Assembly: GCA_009746045.1 (NCBI GenBank)
Contig: RPFO01000117.1
Span: 89,939-153,938 of the forward strand
Direction of reading: 5' to 3'
Length of the DNA: 64,000 nt
Origin: Mesostigma viride
Lineage: Eukaryota; Streptophyta; Mesostigmatophyceae; Mesostigmatales; Mesostigmataceae
This document shows, one piece after another, positions 44,414-56,100 of this stretch. The first letter of the stretch is position 1; each line of letters starts with the position of its first letter. The position numbers and the translations under genes were made by a program. The notes below the pieces were generated by a model. That model was not told where the DNA came from. It made no database searches and saw only the letters and a program-made list of their open reading frames with translations.

Positions 44414-44758
44414 ATGGACGTCGGTTGTGCAGGGGCAGGGTGTAGGATGGAGTGCGGAAAAGAAGGAAAGGAAGGGGGGGAGACTACAAAGGAAAACCTG
44501 ATAGAGATTGTGGAGGCCGAACTGGAAGACCTGCCCGATCTGGTTCTCGAAGAGGACGGGCAATTGCACGCTGAACGTCTTGATGGCGTGGGCATGATGA
44601 TGTCGGAGGTTGATGGGTATGGTGGAATTGCTAAAGGTGTATTGCGTAAATTGAGGCGTGAGGAGGATGTGGGGACTCCGGCTCATGTTTTGGTCAGTTT
44701 TATGAACGACAATTGGGGTCGAATGCAACCCACTAAAGATGGGGAGGATGTTGACTAG
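44414..44758 (+). CDS. Small acidic protein, unrecognised
   Basis: ATG 44414 gives 114 residues ending in TAG. Three cysteines lie close to the start (GCAGAGCRMEC), perhaps a decayed module of the type seen in its neighbours, followed by a Lys/Glu/Gly stretch and an acidic region (EAELEDLPDLVLEEDG). No domain is recognised. It begins about 45 bp after the palindrome at 44356 and is followed by AT-rich sequence with an AATAAA at 44791. Coding character is moderate; it could be a shortened relative of family B. Confidence 0.5.
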   Translation: MDVGCAGAGCRMECGKEGKEGGETTKENLIEIVEAELEDLPDLVLEEDGQLHAERLDGVGMMMSEVDGYGGIAKGVLRKLRREEDVGTPAHVLVSFMNDNWGRMQPTKDGEDVD

Positions 44759-44850
44759 AATGTGATTTTAGGATGAATGTAAATTTATTTAATAAAGAAG
44801 AATCATTTGGAAAAAATCGCCTGATGGTGTCAAGTTTTGTGCGTCTAAGG

Positions 44851-44899
44851 CCAACGGCCGTTGGGATGTGTGGAATTTAACAGGGCCAACGGCCGTTGA
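44851..44899. repeat. Two close palindromes between small genes
   Basis: An exact copy at 44851 (GGCCAACGGCCGTTGGG) and a variant at 44886 (CCAACGGCCGTTGA) are 35 bp apart, 44 bp before ATG 44943. They are the last copies before the piggyBac-like element and the hexanucleotide satellite. Confidence 0.9.
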
Positions 44900-44942
44900 C
44901 CCTGCTGAATGCGTGCGTTTGCGGGTGGTGTAAAAAATATCG

Positions 44943-45524
44943 ATGTGCACAGATGGACCCATTCGATGCGAACATCCGGATTGTCAATGGGAAGGAATGC
45001 CGACGGACAGCGAGTGGTTCTGTCCCAAGCATTCTGACGTATGGGGGGCGTTGTTTGCCGAAATCGAGAGCGGGCTGATGACGATTGACCGTCACATCGT
45101 GACGAAAAAGTGGAAGCCTTGGCCCAACAACATGGTTTTGGTCTTGTACTATGTTGACAAGAAGCCTCGATTCATGCTGCGTGATGCAGAGTGGGTGATA
45201 GAGGAGGTGGGACAGATGCGACCTGGAGAGGGGATAGGCGGAGAGGACAAGCCGCCAAGGCATGTGTGGGCTTACATGGGAGACCATCCCGACTGTCCAA
45301 CGGCCAAAGTGTGGCATGATATGGGAAGGGACATGGCCACGGAGTCCGCGTATGAGTGCGCGCGACTCGTGACAGCGCTCTTGAAGGGGGAGGTGAAAGA
45401 CCTGATGCGCAAGGGGGGGTTGGTAGAGCAGATTAGACAGCAGATTAGACGTGTGTGTGATTTTGATGAGGAGATTGATGAGAAGCCGGCAAAGAGGGGC
45501 AGGATGGACAGAATTGCTCAGTAA
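44943..45524 (+). CDS. Protein with one C-x4-C-x12-C-x2-H module (family B, member 2)
   Basis: ATG 44943 gives 193 residues. Near the start CEHPDC, then FCPKH, forms C-x4-C-x12-C-x2-H. A middle beta-like part (MVLVLYYVDKKPRFML) precedes a helix (AYECARLVTALLKGEV), which parallels ARECAYTLM in the 45754 gene. The C-end is basic (EKPAKRGRMDR) and may be a nuclear signal. The order of module, middle part and C-terminal helix is shared with its neighbour. No known domain name is recognised. Confidence 0.65.
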   Translation: MCTDGPIRCEHPDCQWEGMPTDSEWFCPKHSDVWGALFAEIESGLMTIDRHIVTKKWKPWPNNMVLVLYYVDKKPRFMLRDAEWVIEEVGQMRPGEGIGGEDKPPRHVWAYMGDHPDCPTAKVWHDMGRDMATESAYECARLVTALLKGEVKDLMRKGGLVEQIRQQIRRVCDFDEEIDEKPAKRGRMDRIAQ

Positions 45525-45753
45525 GAAAGAGAGGAGAAAATATGATTTGATTAATCTGATGCGTGTAATTGAAACTAATTTATTTTGTCTCATAAAACTT
45601 CTTTGAACGGACCTTCTTTGAACCAACAATTATTGCACGTACAACAAGACTAGATTGAGAATTGTGTGAGAAAGACGCCAGAGGGGGTTCTGACGGTCCT
45701 CATTGCCCCTGTTATACAATGGCTGCTGTATGGGACTCATGGCAATTGCGCAG

Positions 45754-46542
45754 ATGGCAACGAAATGCAAAATCTGTACGGAGCCCGTAAGGGTCGAGGG
45801 ACTGTGCGCGGAACATTACAAGTTCCTACAAGCGCACGACCTCGAGTACCAACATGCCAAGGATCCATACGGGGGGTGTGGATTTCTTAGATGTGATAGA
45901 CCACTGGAGGGATTGGATGTGTATTGCAAGACACATCTACCTTTTGCCGAGAAGTTGGAGGACGTGTGCGCTCGTGGGATCGCATACGTAGCAAGTTTGC
46001 AGATGTTGATGGGGAAGACCGGAATGACACGCTCGGTCCTCCACTTCACGGCAACGCACACTGGGGAACGGAAAGTTGAGCTGGTGCGCCTCGACAGGCA
46101 GGGACTCGAGATTTTTGCAGAGGGGGACAGCGCGTACGGGTTTGCTCATGGGCAAAACGTTACCATGGGGGATTCCTTGCAGGGTGTGGCGCGTGAATGC
46201 GCGTACACCTTGATGACGAATAGTGGATTTGTGGAAGCACAAAGACTGCACAAGGATATTTTGGAGGCTCTTCTTGCCGCAGAGCCGGTGGGACTGCCGA
46301 CGCTCCCGAGGCCTGAGGAGCGGGACCGTTTGATCAGGATGGTGGTGAAGGCGGATATAGATGCAGATGTGGAGGCCGCAAAGGCGAAGGCAGAGGAAGC
46401 GCGTCGTGCAAAGGAGGAATCGGATCAAGAACTGTTGGAGAAGATGCAGAGCTCCAACAAAATTTTGCATCGTTTGGGGATGGCGGACGTCGCTTATGCA
46501 TGCGAGTCCGGGAAGGGGAAGAAACAAAAGAGGAAAAGATAA
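45754..46542 (+). CDS. Protein with two C-x(2-4)-C-x(9-10)-C-x2-H modules (family B, member 3)
   Basis: ATG 45754 (MATKCKICTE) gives 262 residues. The start was chosen because GCGCAG-ATG and MA-x-KC match the 43560 gene; the frame is open further upstream. Module 1 is CKIC then LCAEH (C-x2-C-x9-C-x2-H) and module 2 is CGFLRC then YCKTH (C-x4-C-x10-C-x2-H). The C-terminal part is a likely coiled coil rich in Ala, Lys and Glu (ADVEAAKAKAEEARRAKEE) and ends with a basic tail (KGKKQKRKR), a probable nuclear signal. A zinc-binding nuclear protein is a fair inference; its partner and role are unknown. Confidence 0.7.
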   Translation: MATKCKICTEPVRVEGLCAEHYKFLQAHDLEYQHAKDPYGGCGFLRCDRPLEGLDVYCKTHLPFAEKLEDVCARGIAYVASLQMLMGKTGMTRSVLHFTATHTGERKVELVRLDRQGLEIFAEGDSAYGFAHGQNVTMGDSLQGVARECAYTLMTNSGFVEAQRLHKDILEALLAAEPVGLPTLPRPEERDRLIRMVVKADIDADVEAAKAKAEEARRAKEESDQELLEKMQSSNKILHRLGMADVAYACESGKGKKQKRKR

Positions 46543-46775
46543 TAATGGGAATGGTCGCCCACTGTTCTTGTCACAGAAATGCTTTTGTTAATGCTGGCGA
46601 ACTTGGGACGGTCTTCCGTATTTCAACATTTCCTTGCCTTTAAAATTGATTGATGGGTAAATAATAATACTGAGCAAGCCTTCCATTTTATGTGTCTGTG
46701 GTCATACAATTTCGTTATTGTTTCAACCCTTGCAACGAGGTTTTTCTTGTCCCATGCATGTAAGTCTCAACCTTG
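46543..46775. other. AT-rich intergenic DNA
   Basis: The 3' flank of the last small gene. AATAATA strings near 46659 could serve as a poly-A signal. Nothing else is seen. Confidence 0.5.
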
Positions 46776-47235
46776 GTGTCATGGAACTGCTTGTCTTTGC
46801 ATATTACAACCCATTAATGCTCGGATTGCATCATCATGTTCCACCAAGGGAATAAATGAAGTAGCTATTGAAGCTTGCGTTGGAGAAATCCCCAAATAAT
46901 CGACTTCTTCTGCTTTACTACTAAATTCTGGTTTATATCGCACATGAACATAATTATTTTCAACACTAGAGTAACAAGAAAGTAATAAATATTCTGGGGC
47001 GAATTTAAATTGATCTTGTTGATGTGGAGGTATAAAAATAGGTATTTCACTTTTAATTACTTGATTTTTTTGTAATGTATAAAAAGGACAAGAAAACATA
47101 TTCATTTACTTTACTATGCGTAGCTAAAGATCCAATTAAACCGGTATTCGGCCCTTCTGGCGTTTGTATAGGACCATAATGACTAGGATGTATATCATGT
47201 AACGTGCGTGTTTGCAAGTTGGCCGTTGACACTCT
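46776..47235 (-). pseudogene. rpoB: Plastid-type rpoB fragment in nuclear DNA (NUPT relic)
   Basis: Minus-strand frames read DIHPSHYG, then [22 protein letters not shown] (near 47195-47095), then in another frame [19 protein letters not shown], and finally [19 protein letters not shown] and NMQRQAVP (to 46779). These are hallmark strings of the plastid RNA polymerase beta subunit. Three residues are lost after HYG (normally HYGRICPIETPEG), the frame slips near 47095, and ANRALMGSN has become AIRALMGCN. So it is a decayed copy of about 450 bp. Its AT content is higher than that of neighbouring genes, as expected for plastid DNA. The identification as rpoB is firm; the origin by transfer is inferred. 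Confidence 0.85.
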
Positions 47236-47339
47236 ACGACGGAGCCAATTTTCGGAAGAACCTGCCTCATTTATGAATGCATCGACTGTGTGCATAAATT
47301 GTGATCATTGAATTGAACAAAAAAATTCTCTTATTGCCC

Positions 47340-47785
47340 CAATCATGGCTATTCTCTTAATGCCCTATCATGGCTATTTGTTTGTGTATGTTTTGCCCAT
47401 GTTATTACATTAATGGCATGATGTTGTGGATTGCTCTATCTATGATGGTTGTTCGTTTGTGTATGCTTTGCCCATGTTGTTACAGTAATGGCATGATGTT
47501 GTGGATTGCTAGCTCAATCTATGATGGTTGTTCGTTTGTGTATGCTTTGCCCATGTTGTTACAGTAATGGCATAATGTTGTGGATTGCTAGCTCAATCTA
47601 TGATGGTTGTTCGTTTGTGTATGCTTTGCCCATGTTGTTACAGTAATGGCATGATTTTCTGGATTGTTAGCTCAATCTATGATGGTTGTTCGTTTGTGTA
47701 TGCTTTGCCCATGTTGTTACAGTAATGGCATGATTTTGTGGATTGCTCAACCTATGAGGGTTTGGTTGTTTGTGTATGTTTTGCG
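47340..47785. repeat. 79-bp tandem repeat, about five units
   Basis: The unit includes TGTTGTGGATTGCTAGCTCA, ATCTATGATGGTTGTTCGTT and TGTATGCTTTGCCCATGTTG. TGGCATGAT-like strings fall at 47413, 47489, 47568, 47647 and 47727 (spacing 76-80). Apparent ORFs change frame with each unit and are not genes. Confidence 0.9.
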
Positions 47786-48336
47786 CGCAGATCACAATGG
47801 ATTGCACCATCTGCCGCAGCAAGCGAAGCCCCCTTACTGGTTCCAAGATCTTATCCTGGATGCCAAGCAGGCTGGCGAAGGGTATCCCAGTACGTACTTT
47901 GAAACTTGATGCCGCAAAACAACTACAACTTCGTTTTAACCCTTTAGCCGTTTTGAGTGATATTTACATCGGACATTACATTTTTGTTGCTACGGGATGA
48001 GAATTGAGCTTTGTAATGCTAGCAGGTGTCACAAACCAAACTGTCCGCTATTTGTAGTGGGCATTTATTGTTAGAGCTTGCAGCTGGGTCCCTGCTCCTC
48101 CACATGCAACCTTGGTGTTCATGAGCCCTTTACTAGCTTCCTTTCTGTCAGGGGGTGCTATATATGGCACCCATAGGACATTGCAATATGACCAATGACA
48201 TGACCCCCAAGGTGGTGAATATATGTGTGTGCTTGTGTCCTATAATGGACCATAACTAACTATTAGGTTGGTTTGTGGACATTATCATGGAAAGTGACCA
48301 TTGCCCGGTTTTTATAGCGGGCAGTTGGACACGGTT
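47786..48336. other. Unassigned DNA, no gene shown
   Basis: A frame open to 47909 (reading DHNGLHHLPQQ, DLILDAKQAGEG) has some coding character but no start or known domain; it may be an exon or relic. The rest, to 48336, holds no recognisable feature. Confidence 0.35.
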
Positions 48337-50042
48337 TTAACCCCTAAATGGTCTGGCTGCCGATTTTCCGCCTAAAACTGAGTTACAGCCGACACGTCGG
48401 CCCCTTCTCGGGGGACCAAATGCCGCGAAAACTATTGAGAATTAGGAAACGTTTAGCTGAGAAGATCGAAAGTTTATAATTTTCCTCACAGCATGGTACT
48501 AGGGTTTGCATACTTCTGACAAAGTTATAGAGGTGTTCTGGCCGGTCAAAGTACAAGGGGTCAGGGTACTTTTTCACGTACAACGTGCATTCCGGAAAAC
48601 GACGACCTGGCCATGGCGGCTTGCGCCCACGCATGGCATTTACGTTTTCGTTCGAATTTTCTGACCAAACTCAGGAAATTGATTTTATACGTCCTAAAGA
48701 TGATACAGGCCAATTTTTGGTTCGCGGGAATGCCATTTGATAGGTGTCGGCAGCGTTCTTGCTGGAAAAAACTGCGATCAGGCCGGACGATAGAAACGTT
48801 GACAGCAATACCTTTCCGGCGTATTTTAAAGGATATATTGGTTTCTTTGTACTTTTTATGATACATAGTAGTCGTAAACGTGCAAGGGTGGCCAGAAATC
48901 GCCGAATCCAGCGACCATGCTGCACAACTTTGGTGTGCCGAAATGCGCCATTTTGCGGCCACCGCCTGGGCCAAGGTAACGCCATCCATGCCTGGTAAAG
49001 CTTAATCATCGTTTTCCTATCGATGTTTGACGTTTATATATACGTTCTAGCTTGTGTAGCACATTCTTTTTGCATTATTCATGCTCTTTCTTGACCCTGG
49101 CCTGGCCCCTTTCTAAAACACCCTTCTTAGATGCTTCCCTCAGTCAGTTGACCTGCCACAGGGTGATGGTGATAAGTTTTAGAGGCTGTATGGGTTTGAA
49201 TACCTCCATATATGTTTGTTATACATTTCCCACACACATATTGCATGAGTGTGAGGCAGTTGGCTGGTCTCTGTGGCATCATCAAGCATGTAACCGGTGA
49301 GTAGAAGCTTCCCATTGTCAGCATGTGCCACCAGGTGTGCTGGCCATCACCTGGCAAGCTATAGCAGCTTAGGCCTAGTTTATCCTTGCTAGGGCAAGCT
49401 GAAATAGGCTTAACATCACTAGTTTGTTGGTGGCTGCCTCCTAGAATGCATGCCTTGCGTAGGGTATCCGTACCACGTTACCTACGTGCATGGACAAGGT
49501 GGCACCTGCACATAGGTGCCATGTAAGGGCAGTGTGATGATGCAGTTATGTTTCCCCATCATTGTGGAAGGGAAATGTATTGTGTGGCATGGTTGGGGGC
49601 CATATTAGTAGGTATTAGTAGGTAGTATGCCCACTCCTACCCCCTTGGTTGCTTTTTACCAACGGTACCCCTATGGGCTGTACTGGGTGTAACTGCTGGT
49701 ATACCCGCCCAAATGATGACCCCAATGGCTCAAACTGTTCAGCAACTAATTGTTTATCATCCCTGAAGTGGTAGGTGCCTAGCTCTAACAACATAATTCA
49801 AATGCACATTCTACCAAAAATGAAAACGCTCGTCTTGACCCCCCTGACTTTGACGGCAGTTATACATGGCCTACCCTGCATATATGTAAGGTTGTGATAT
49901 ACCAACCCGAAGGGCAACTCATGGACATGCTTGGCCCCCAAGGACAGCCATCGGATATGGGTGGGTTGGATGGCATCTGGTTTGCAAAATTGTGAAGTTA
50001 CAGCCGATGCATCGGCAGTATTTCTGCCCATTTAGGGGTTAA
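48337..50042. mobile_element. piggyBac-like non-autonomous element (candidate)
   Basis: The left end reads TTAACCCCTAAATGG (48337-48351) and the right end is its exact reverse complement, CCATTTAGGGGTTAA (50028-50042). Known piggyBac elements insert at and duplicate TTAA and begin with CCC or CCY, which fits. Just inside each end is GTTACAGCCGA followed by a palindrome: GCCGACACGTCGGC on the left (48388-48401) and GCCGATGCATCGGC on the right (50003-50016). No transposase is seen in the 1.7 kb; the ORFs are short on both strands. The element ends 95 bp before the first visible exon of the large gene. Confidence 0.65.
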
Positions 50043-50137
50043 GGGTTGACCTATTAGCTTTGTCAGGTGTGTGTGCTGCACCGCACCGCTTGCTAACATA
50101 TTCGGCGGATTTCTTCTTTGTCGTCTGCGTGTCACAG

Positions 50138-53100
50138 CGTGCTTGTACGCACAACCACCCGCGTTCCCCTCCGCCGGCGCCCCCGCCGCCGGGCTCTCCG
50201 CCGCCACCGTTGTTGCCCCCTCCCGCCGCCGGCCCTTCCGCGCCGTCGGAAGCTGCAGCGGCAGCACAGCAAATGCCCCCTCCCCCCGCACCATCGTCGG
50301 GGCAAGAGGCGCGCGGCGCTCATGCAGCAAAGGCGGCGAAGGAGCGGAGGAAATCGGCGGCTTCTGGGTCATCGGGTTCCGATGCCGCGACGGCAGCAAC
50401 TGGAAAAGCAACCCACCACACACTGCCAGCTGTCCGGGTAGGTGTTACGCACAAGGATGTGATTTTCTTGCGCCATCCTTGTCCTTGTCCTTGTCCTTGT
50501 CCTTGTCCTTGTCCTTGTCCTTGTCCTTGTCCTTGTCCTTGTCCTTGTCCTTGTCCTTGTCCTTGTCCTTGTCCTTGTCCTTGTCCTTGTCCTTGTCCTT
50601 GTCCTTGTCCTTGTCCTTGTCCTTGTCCTTGTCCTTGTCCTTGTCCTTGTCCTTGTCCTTGTCCTTGTCCTTGTCCTTGTCCTTGTCCTTGTCCTTGTCC
50701 TTGTCCTTGTCCTTGTCCTTGTCCTTGTCCTTGTCCTTGTCCTTGTCCTTGTCCTTGTCCTTGTCCTTGTCCTTGTCCTTGTCCTTGTCCTTGTCCTTGT
50801 CCTTGTCCTTGTCCTTGTCCTTGTCCTTGTCCTTGTCCTTGTCCTTGTCCTTGTCCTTGTCCTTGTCCTTGTCCTTGTCCTTGTCCTTGTCCTTGTCCTT
50901 GTCCTTGTCCTTGTCCTTGTCCTTGTCCTTGTCCTTGTCCTTGTCCTTGTCCTTGTCCTTGTCCTTGTCCTTGTCCTTGTCCTTGTCCTTGTCCTTGTCC
51001 TTGTCCTTGTCCTTGTCCTTGTCCTTGTCCTTGTCCTTGTCCTTGTCCTTGTCCTTGTCCTTGTCCTTGTCCTTGTCCTTGTCCTTGTCCTTGTCCTTGT
51101 CCTTGTCCTTGTCCTTGTCCTTGTCCTTGTCCTTGTCCTTGTCCTTGTCCTTGTGCCAGCACGTTGTCCTTGTCCTTGTCCTTGTCCTTGTCCTTGTCCT
51201 TGTCCTTGTCCTTGTCCTTGTCCTTGTCCTTGTCCTTGTCCTTGTCCTTGTCCTTGTCCTTGTCCTTGTCCTTGTCCTTGTCCTTGTCCTTGTCCTTGTC
51301 CTTGTCCTTGTCCTTGTCATTGTCATTGTCCTCGTCCTTGTCCTCGTCCTTGTCCTTGTCCTTGTCCTTGTCCTTGTCCTTGTCCTTGTCCTTGTCCTTG
51401 TCCTTGTCCTTGTCCTTGTCCTTGTGCCAGCACGTTGTCCTTGTCCTTGTCCTTGTCCTTGTCCTTGTCCTTGTCCTCGTCCTCGTCCTCGTCCTTGTCC
51501 TTGTCCTTGTCCTTGTCCTTGTCCTTGTCCTTGTCCTTGTCCTTGCCCTTGTCCTTGTCCTTGTCCTTGTCCTTGTCCTTGTCCTTGTCCTTGTCCTTGT
51601 CCTTGTCCTTGTCCTTGTCCTTGTCCTTGTCCTTGTCCTTGTGCCAGCACGTTGTCCTTGTCCTTGTCCTTGTCCTTGTCCTTGTCCTTGTCCTTGTCCT
51701 TGTCCTTGTCCTTGTCCTTGTCCTTGTCCTTGTCCTTGTCCTTGTCCTTGTCCTTGTCCTTGTCCTTGTCCTTGTCCTTGTCCTTGTCCTTGTCCTTGTC
51801 CTTGTCCTTGTCCTTGTCCTTGTCCTTGTCCTTGTCCTTGTCCTTGTCCTTGTCCTTGTCCTTGTCCTTGTCCTTGTCCTTGTCCTTGTCCTTGTCCTTG
51901 TCCTTGTCCTTGTCCTTGTCCTTGTCCTTGTCCTTGTCCTTGTCCTTGTCCTTGTCCTTGTCCTTGTCCTTGTCCTTGTCCTTGTCCTTGTCCTTGTCCT
52001 TGTCCTTGTCCTTGTCCTTGTCCTTGTCCTTGTCCTTGTCCTTGTCCTTGTCTTGTCTTGTCCTCGTCCTTGTCCTCGTCCTTGTCCTTGTCCTTGTCCT
52101 TGTCCTTGTCCTTGTCCTTGTCCTTGTCCTTGTCCTTGTCCTTGTCCTTGTCCTTGTCCTTGTCCTTGTGCCAGCACGTTGTCCTTGTCCTTGTCCTTGT
52201 CCTTGTCCTTGTCCTTGTCCTCGTCCTCGTCCTTGTCCTTGTCCTTGTCCTTGTCCTTGTCCTTGTCCTTGTCCTTGTCCTTGTCCTTGTCCTTGTCCTT
52301 GTCCTTGTCCTTGTCCTTGTCCTTGTCCTTGTCCTTGTCCTTGTCCTTGTCCTTGTCCTCGTCCTCGTCCTTGTCCTTGTCCTTGTCCTTGTCCTTGTCC
52401 TTGTCCTTGTCCTTGTCCTTGTCCTTGTCCTTGTCCTTGTCCTTGTCCTTGTCCTTGTCCTTGTCCTTGTCCTCGTCCCTCCTGTCCTTGTCCTTGTCCT
52501 TGTCCTTGTCCTCGTCCTCGTCCTGTCCTGTCCTCGGCCTTGTCGTTGGCCTTGTCCTTGTCCTTGTCCTTGTCCTTGTCCTTGTCCTTGTCCTTGTCCT
52601 TGTCCTTGTCCTTGTCCTTGTCCTTGTCCTTGTCCTTGTCCTTGTCCTTGTCCTTGTCCTTGTCCTTGTCCTTGTCCTTGTCCTTGTCCTTGTCCTTGTC
52701 CTTGTCCTTGTCCTTGTCCTCGTCCTTGTCCTCGTCCTTGTCCTTGTCCTTGTCCTTGTGCTTGTCCTCGTCGTCCTCGTCCTTGTCCTTGTCCTTGTCC
52801 TTGTCCTTGTCCTTGTCCTTGTCCTTGTCCTTGTCCTTGTCCTTGTCCTTGTCCTTGTCCTTGTGCCAGCACGTTGTCCTTGTCCTTGTCCTTGTCTTGT
52901 CCTTGTCCTTGTCCTTGTCCTTGTCCTTGTCCTTGTCCTTGTCCTTGTCCTTGTCCTTGTCCTTGTCCTTGTCCTTGTCCTTGTCCTGTCCTTGTCCTTG
53001 TCCTTGTCCTTGTCCTTGTCCTTGTCCTTGTCCTTGTCCTTGTCCTTGTCCTTGTCCTTGTCCTTGTCCTTGTCCTTGTCCTTGTCCTTGTCCTTGTCCT

Positions 53101-56100
53101 TGTCCTTGTCCTTGTCCTTGTCCTTGTCCTTGTCCTTGTCCTTGTCCTTGTCCTTGTCCTTGTCCTTGTCCTTGTCCTTGTCCTTGTCCTTGTCCTTGTC
53201 CTTGTCCTTGTCCTTGTCCTTGTCCTTGTCCTTGTCCTTGTCCTTGTCCTTGTCCTTGTCCTTGTCCTTGTCCTTGTCCTTGTCCTTGTCCTTGTCCTTG
53301 TCCTTGTGCCAGCCTTGTCCTTGTCCTTGTCCTTGTCCTTGTCCTTGTCCTTGTCCTTGTCCTTGTCCTTGTCCTTGTCCTTGTCCTTGTCCTTGTCCTT
53401 GTCCTTGTCCTTGTCCTTGTCCTTGTCCTTGTCCTTGTCCTTGTCCTTGTCCTTGTCCTTGTCCTTGTCCTTGTCCTTGTGCCAGCACTTGTCCTTGTCC
53501 TTGTCCTTGTCCTTGTCCTTGTCCTTGTCCTTGTCCTTGTCCTTGTCCTTGTCCTTGTCCTTGTCCTTGTCCTTGTCCTTGTCCTTGTCCTTGTCCTTGT
53601 CCTTGTCCTTGTCCTTGTCCTTGTCCTTGTCCTTGTCCTTGTCCTTGTCCTTGTCCTTGTCCTTGTCCTTGTCCGTCCTTGTCCTTGTCCTTGTCCTTGT
53701 CCTTGTCCTTGTCCTTGTCCTTGTCCTTGTCCGTCCTTGTCCTGTCCTTGTCCTTGTCCTTGTCCTTGTCCTTGTCCTTGTCCTTGTCCTCGTCCTTGTC
53801 CTTGTCCTTGTCCTTGTCCTTGTCCTTGTCCTTGTCCTTGTCCTTGTCCTTGTCCTTGTCCTTGTCCTTGTCCTTGTCCTTGTCCTTGTCCTTGTCCTTG
53901 TCCTTGTCCTTGTCCTTGTCCTTGTCCTTGTCCTTGTCTTGTCCTTGTCCTCGTCCTTGTCCTTGTCCTTGTCCTTGTCCTTGTCCTTGTCCTTGTCCTT
54001 GTCCTTGTCCTTGTCCTTGTCCTTGTCCTTGTCCTTGTCCTTGTCCTTGTGCCAGCACGTTGTCCTTGTCCTTGTCCTTGTCCTTGTCCTTGTCCTTGTC
54101 CTCGTCCTCGTCCTTGTCCTTGTCCTTGTCCTTGTCCTTGTCCTTGTCCTTGTCCTTGTCCTTGTCCTTGTCCTTGTCCTTGTCCTTGTCCTTGTCCTTG
54201 TCCTTGTCCTTGTCCTTGTCCTTGTCCTTGTCCTCGTCCTCGTCCTCGTCCTTGTCCTTGTCCTTGTCCTTGTCCTTGTCCTTGTCCTTGTCCTTGTCCT
54301 TGTCCTTGTCCTTGTCCTTGTCCTTGTCCTTGTCCTTGTCCTTGTCCTCGTCCTCGTCCTCGTCCTTGTCCTTGTCCTTGTCCTTGTCCTCGTCCTCGTC
54401 CTCGTCCTCGTCCTGCCTTGTCCTTGGCCTTGTCCTTGTCCTTGTCCTTGTCCTTGTCCTTGTCCTTGTCCTTGTCCTTGTCCTTGTCCTTGTCCTTGTC
54501 CTTGTCCTTGTCCTTGTCCTTGTCCTTGTCCTTGTCCTTGTCCTTGTCCTTGTCCTTGTCCTTGTCCTTGTCCTTGTCCTTGTCCTTGTCCTGTCCTTGT
54601 CCTGTCCTTGTCCTTGTCCTTGTCCTTGTCCTTGTCCTGTCCTTGTCCTGTCCTTGTCCTTGTCCTTGTCCTTGTCCTTGTCCTTGTCCTTGTCCTTGTC
54701 CTTGTCCTTGTCCTTGTCCTTGTCCTTGTCCTTGTGCCAGCACTTGTCCTTGTCCTTGTCCTTGTCCTTGTCCTTGTCCTTGTCCTTGTCCTTGTCCTTG
54801 TCCTTGTCCTTGTCCTTGTCCTTGTCTTGCCTTGTCCTTGTCCTTGTCCTTGTCCTTGTCCTTGTCCTTGTCCTTGTCCTTGTCCTTGTCCTTGTCCTTG
54901 TCCTTGTCCTTGTCCTTGTCCTTGTCCTTGTCCTTGTCCTTGTCCTTGTCCTTGTCCTTGTCCTTGTCCTTGTCCTTGTCCTTGTCCTTGTCCTTGTCCT
55001 TGTCCTTGTCCTTGTCCTTGTCCTTGTCCTTGTCCTTGTCCTTGTCCTTGTCCTTGTCCTTGTCCTTGTCCTTGTCCTTGTCCTTGTCCTTGTCCTTGTC
55101 CTTGTCCTTGTCCTTGTCCTTGTCCTTGTCCTTGTCCTTGTCCTTGTCCTTGTCCTTGTCCTTGTCCTTGTCCTTGTGCCAGCACGTTGTCCTTGTCCTT
55201 GTCCTTGTCCTTGTCCTTGTCCTTGTCCTTGTCCTTGTCCTTGTCCTTGTCCTTGTCCTTGTCCTTGTCCTTGTCCTTGTCCTTGTCCTTGTCCTTGTCC
55301 TTGTCCTTGTCCTTGTCCTTGTCCTTGTCCTTGTCCTTGTCCTTGTCCTTGTCCTTGTGCAGCCTTGTCCTTGTCCTTGTCCTTGTCCTTGTCCTTGTCC
55401 TTGTCCTTGTCCTTGTCCTTGTCCTTGTCCTTGTCCTTGTCCTTGTCCTTGTCCTTGTCCTTGTCCTTGTCCTTGTCCTTGTCCTTGTCCTTGTCCTTGT
55501 CCTTGTCCTTGTCCTTGTCCTTGTCCTTGTCCTTGTCCTTGTCCTTGTCCTTGTCCTCGTCCTTGTCCTTGTCCTTGTCCTTGTCCTTGTCCTTGTCCTT
55601 GTCCTTGTCCTTGTCCTCGTCCTGTCCTCGTCCTTGTCCTTGTCCTTGTCCTTGTCCTTGTCCTTGTCCTCGTCCTCGTCCTCGTCCTTGTCCTTGTCCT
55701 TGTCCTTGTCCTTGTCCTTGTCCTTGCCCTTGTCCTTGTCCTTGTCCTTGTCCTTGTCCTTGTCCTTGTCCTTGTCCTCGTCCTCGTCCTCGTCCTTGTC
55801 CTTGTCCTTGTCCTTGTCCTCGTCCTCGTCCTCGTCCTGTCCTCGCCTTGTCGTTGGCCTTGTCCTTGTCCTTGTCCTTGTCCTTGTCCTTGTCCTTGTC
55901 CTTGTCCTTGTCCTTGTCCTTGTCCTTGTCCTTGTCCTTGTCCTTGTCCTTGTCCTTGTCCTTGTCCTTGTCCTTGTCCTTGTCCTTGTCCTTGTCCTTG
56001 TCCTTGTCCTTGTCCTTGTCCTTGTCCTTGTCCTTGTCCTTGTCCTTGTCCTTGTCCTTGTCCTTGTCCTTGTCCTTGTCCTTGTCCTTGTCCTTGTCCT

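Noticed and set aside
48561..49009. Minus-strand ORFs inside the piggyBac-like element
   Set aside because: They are short, overlap each other in different frames and show no transposase motif.
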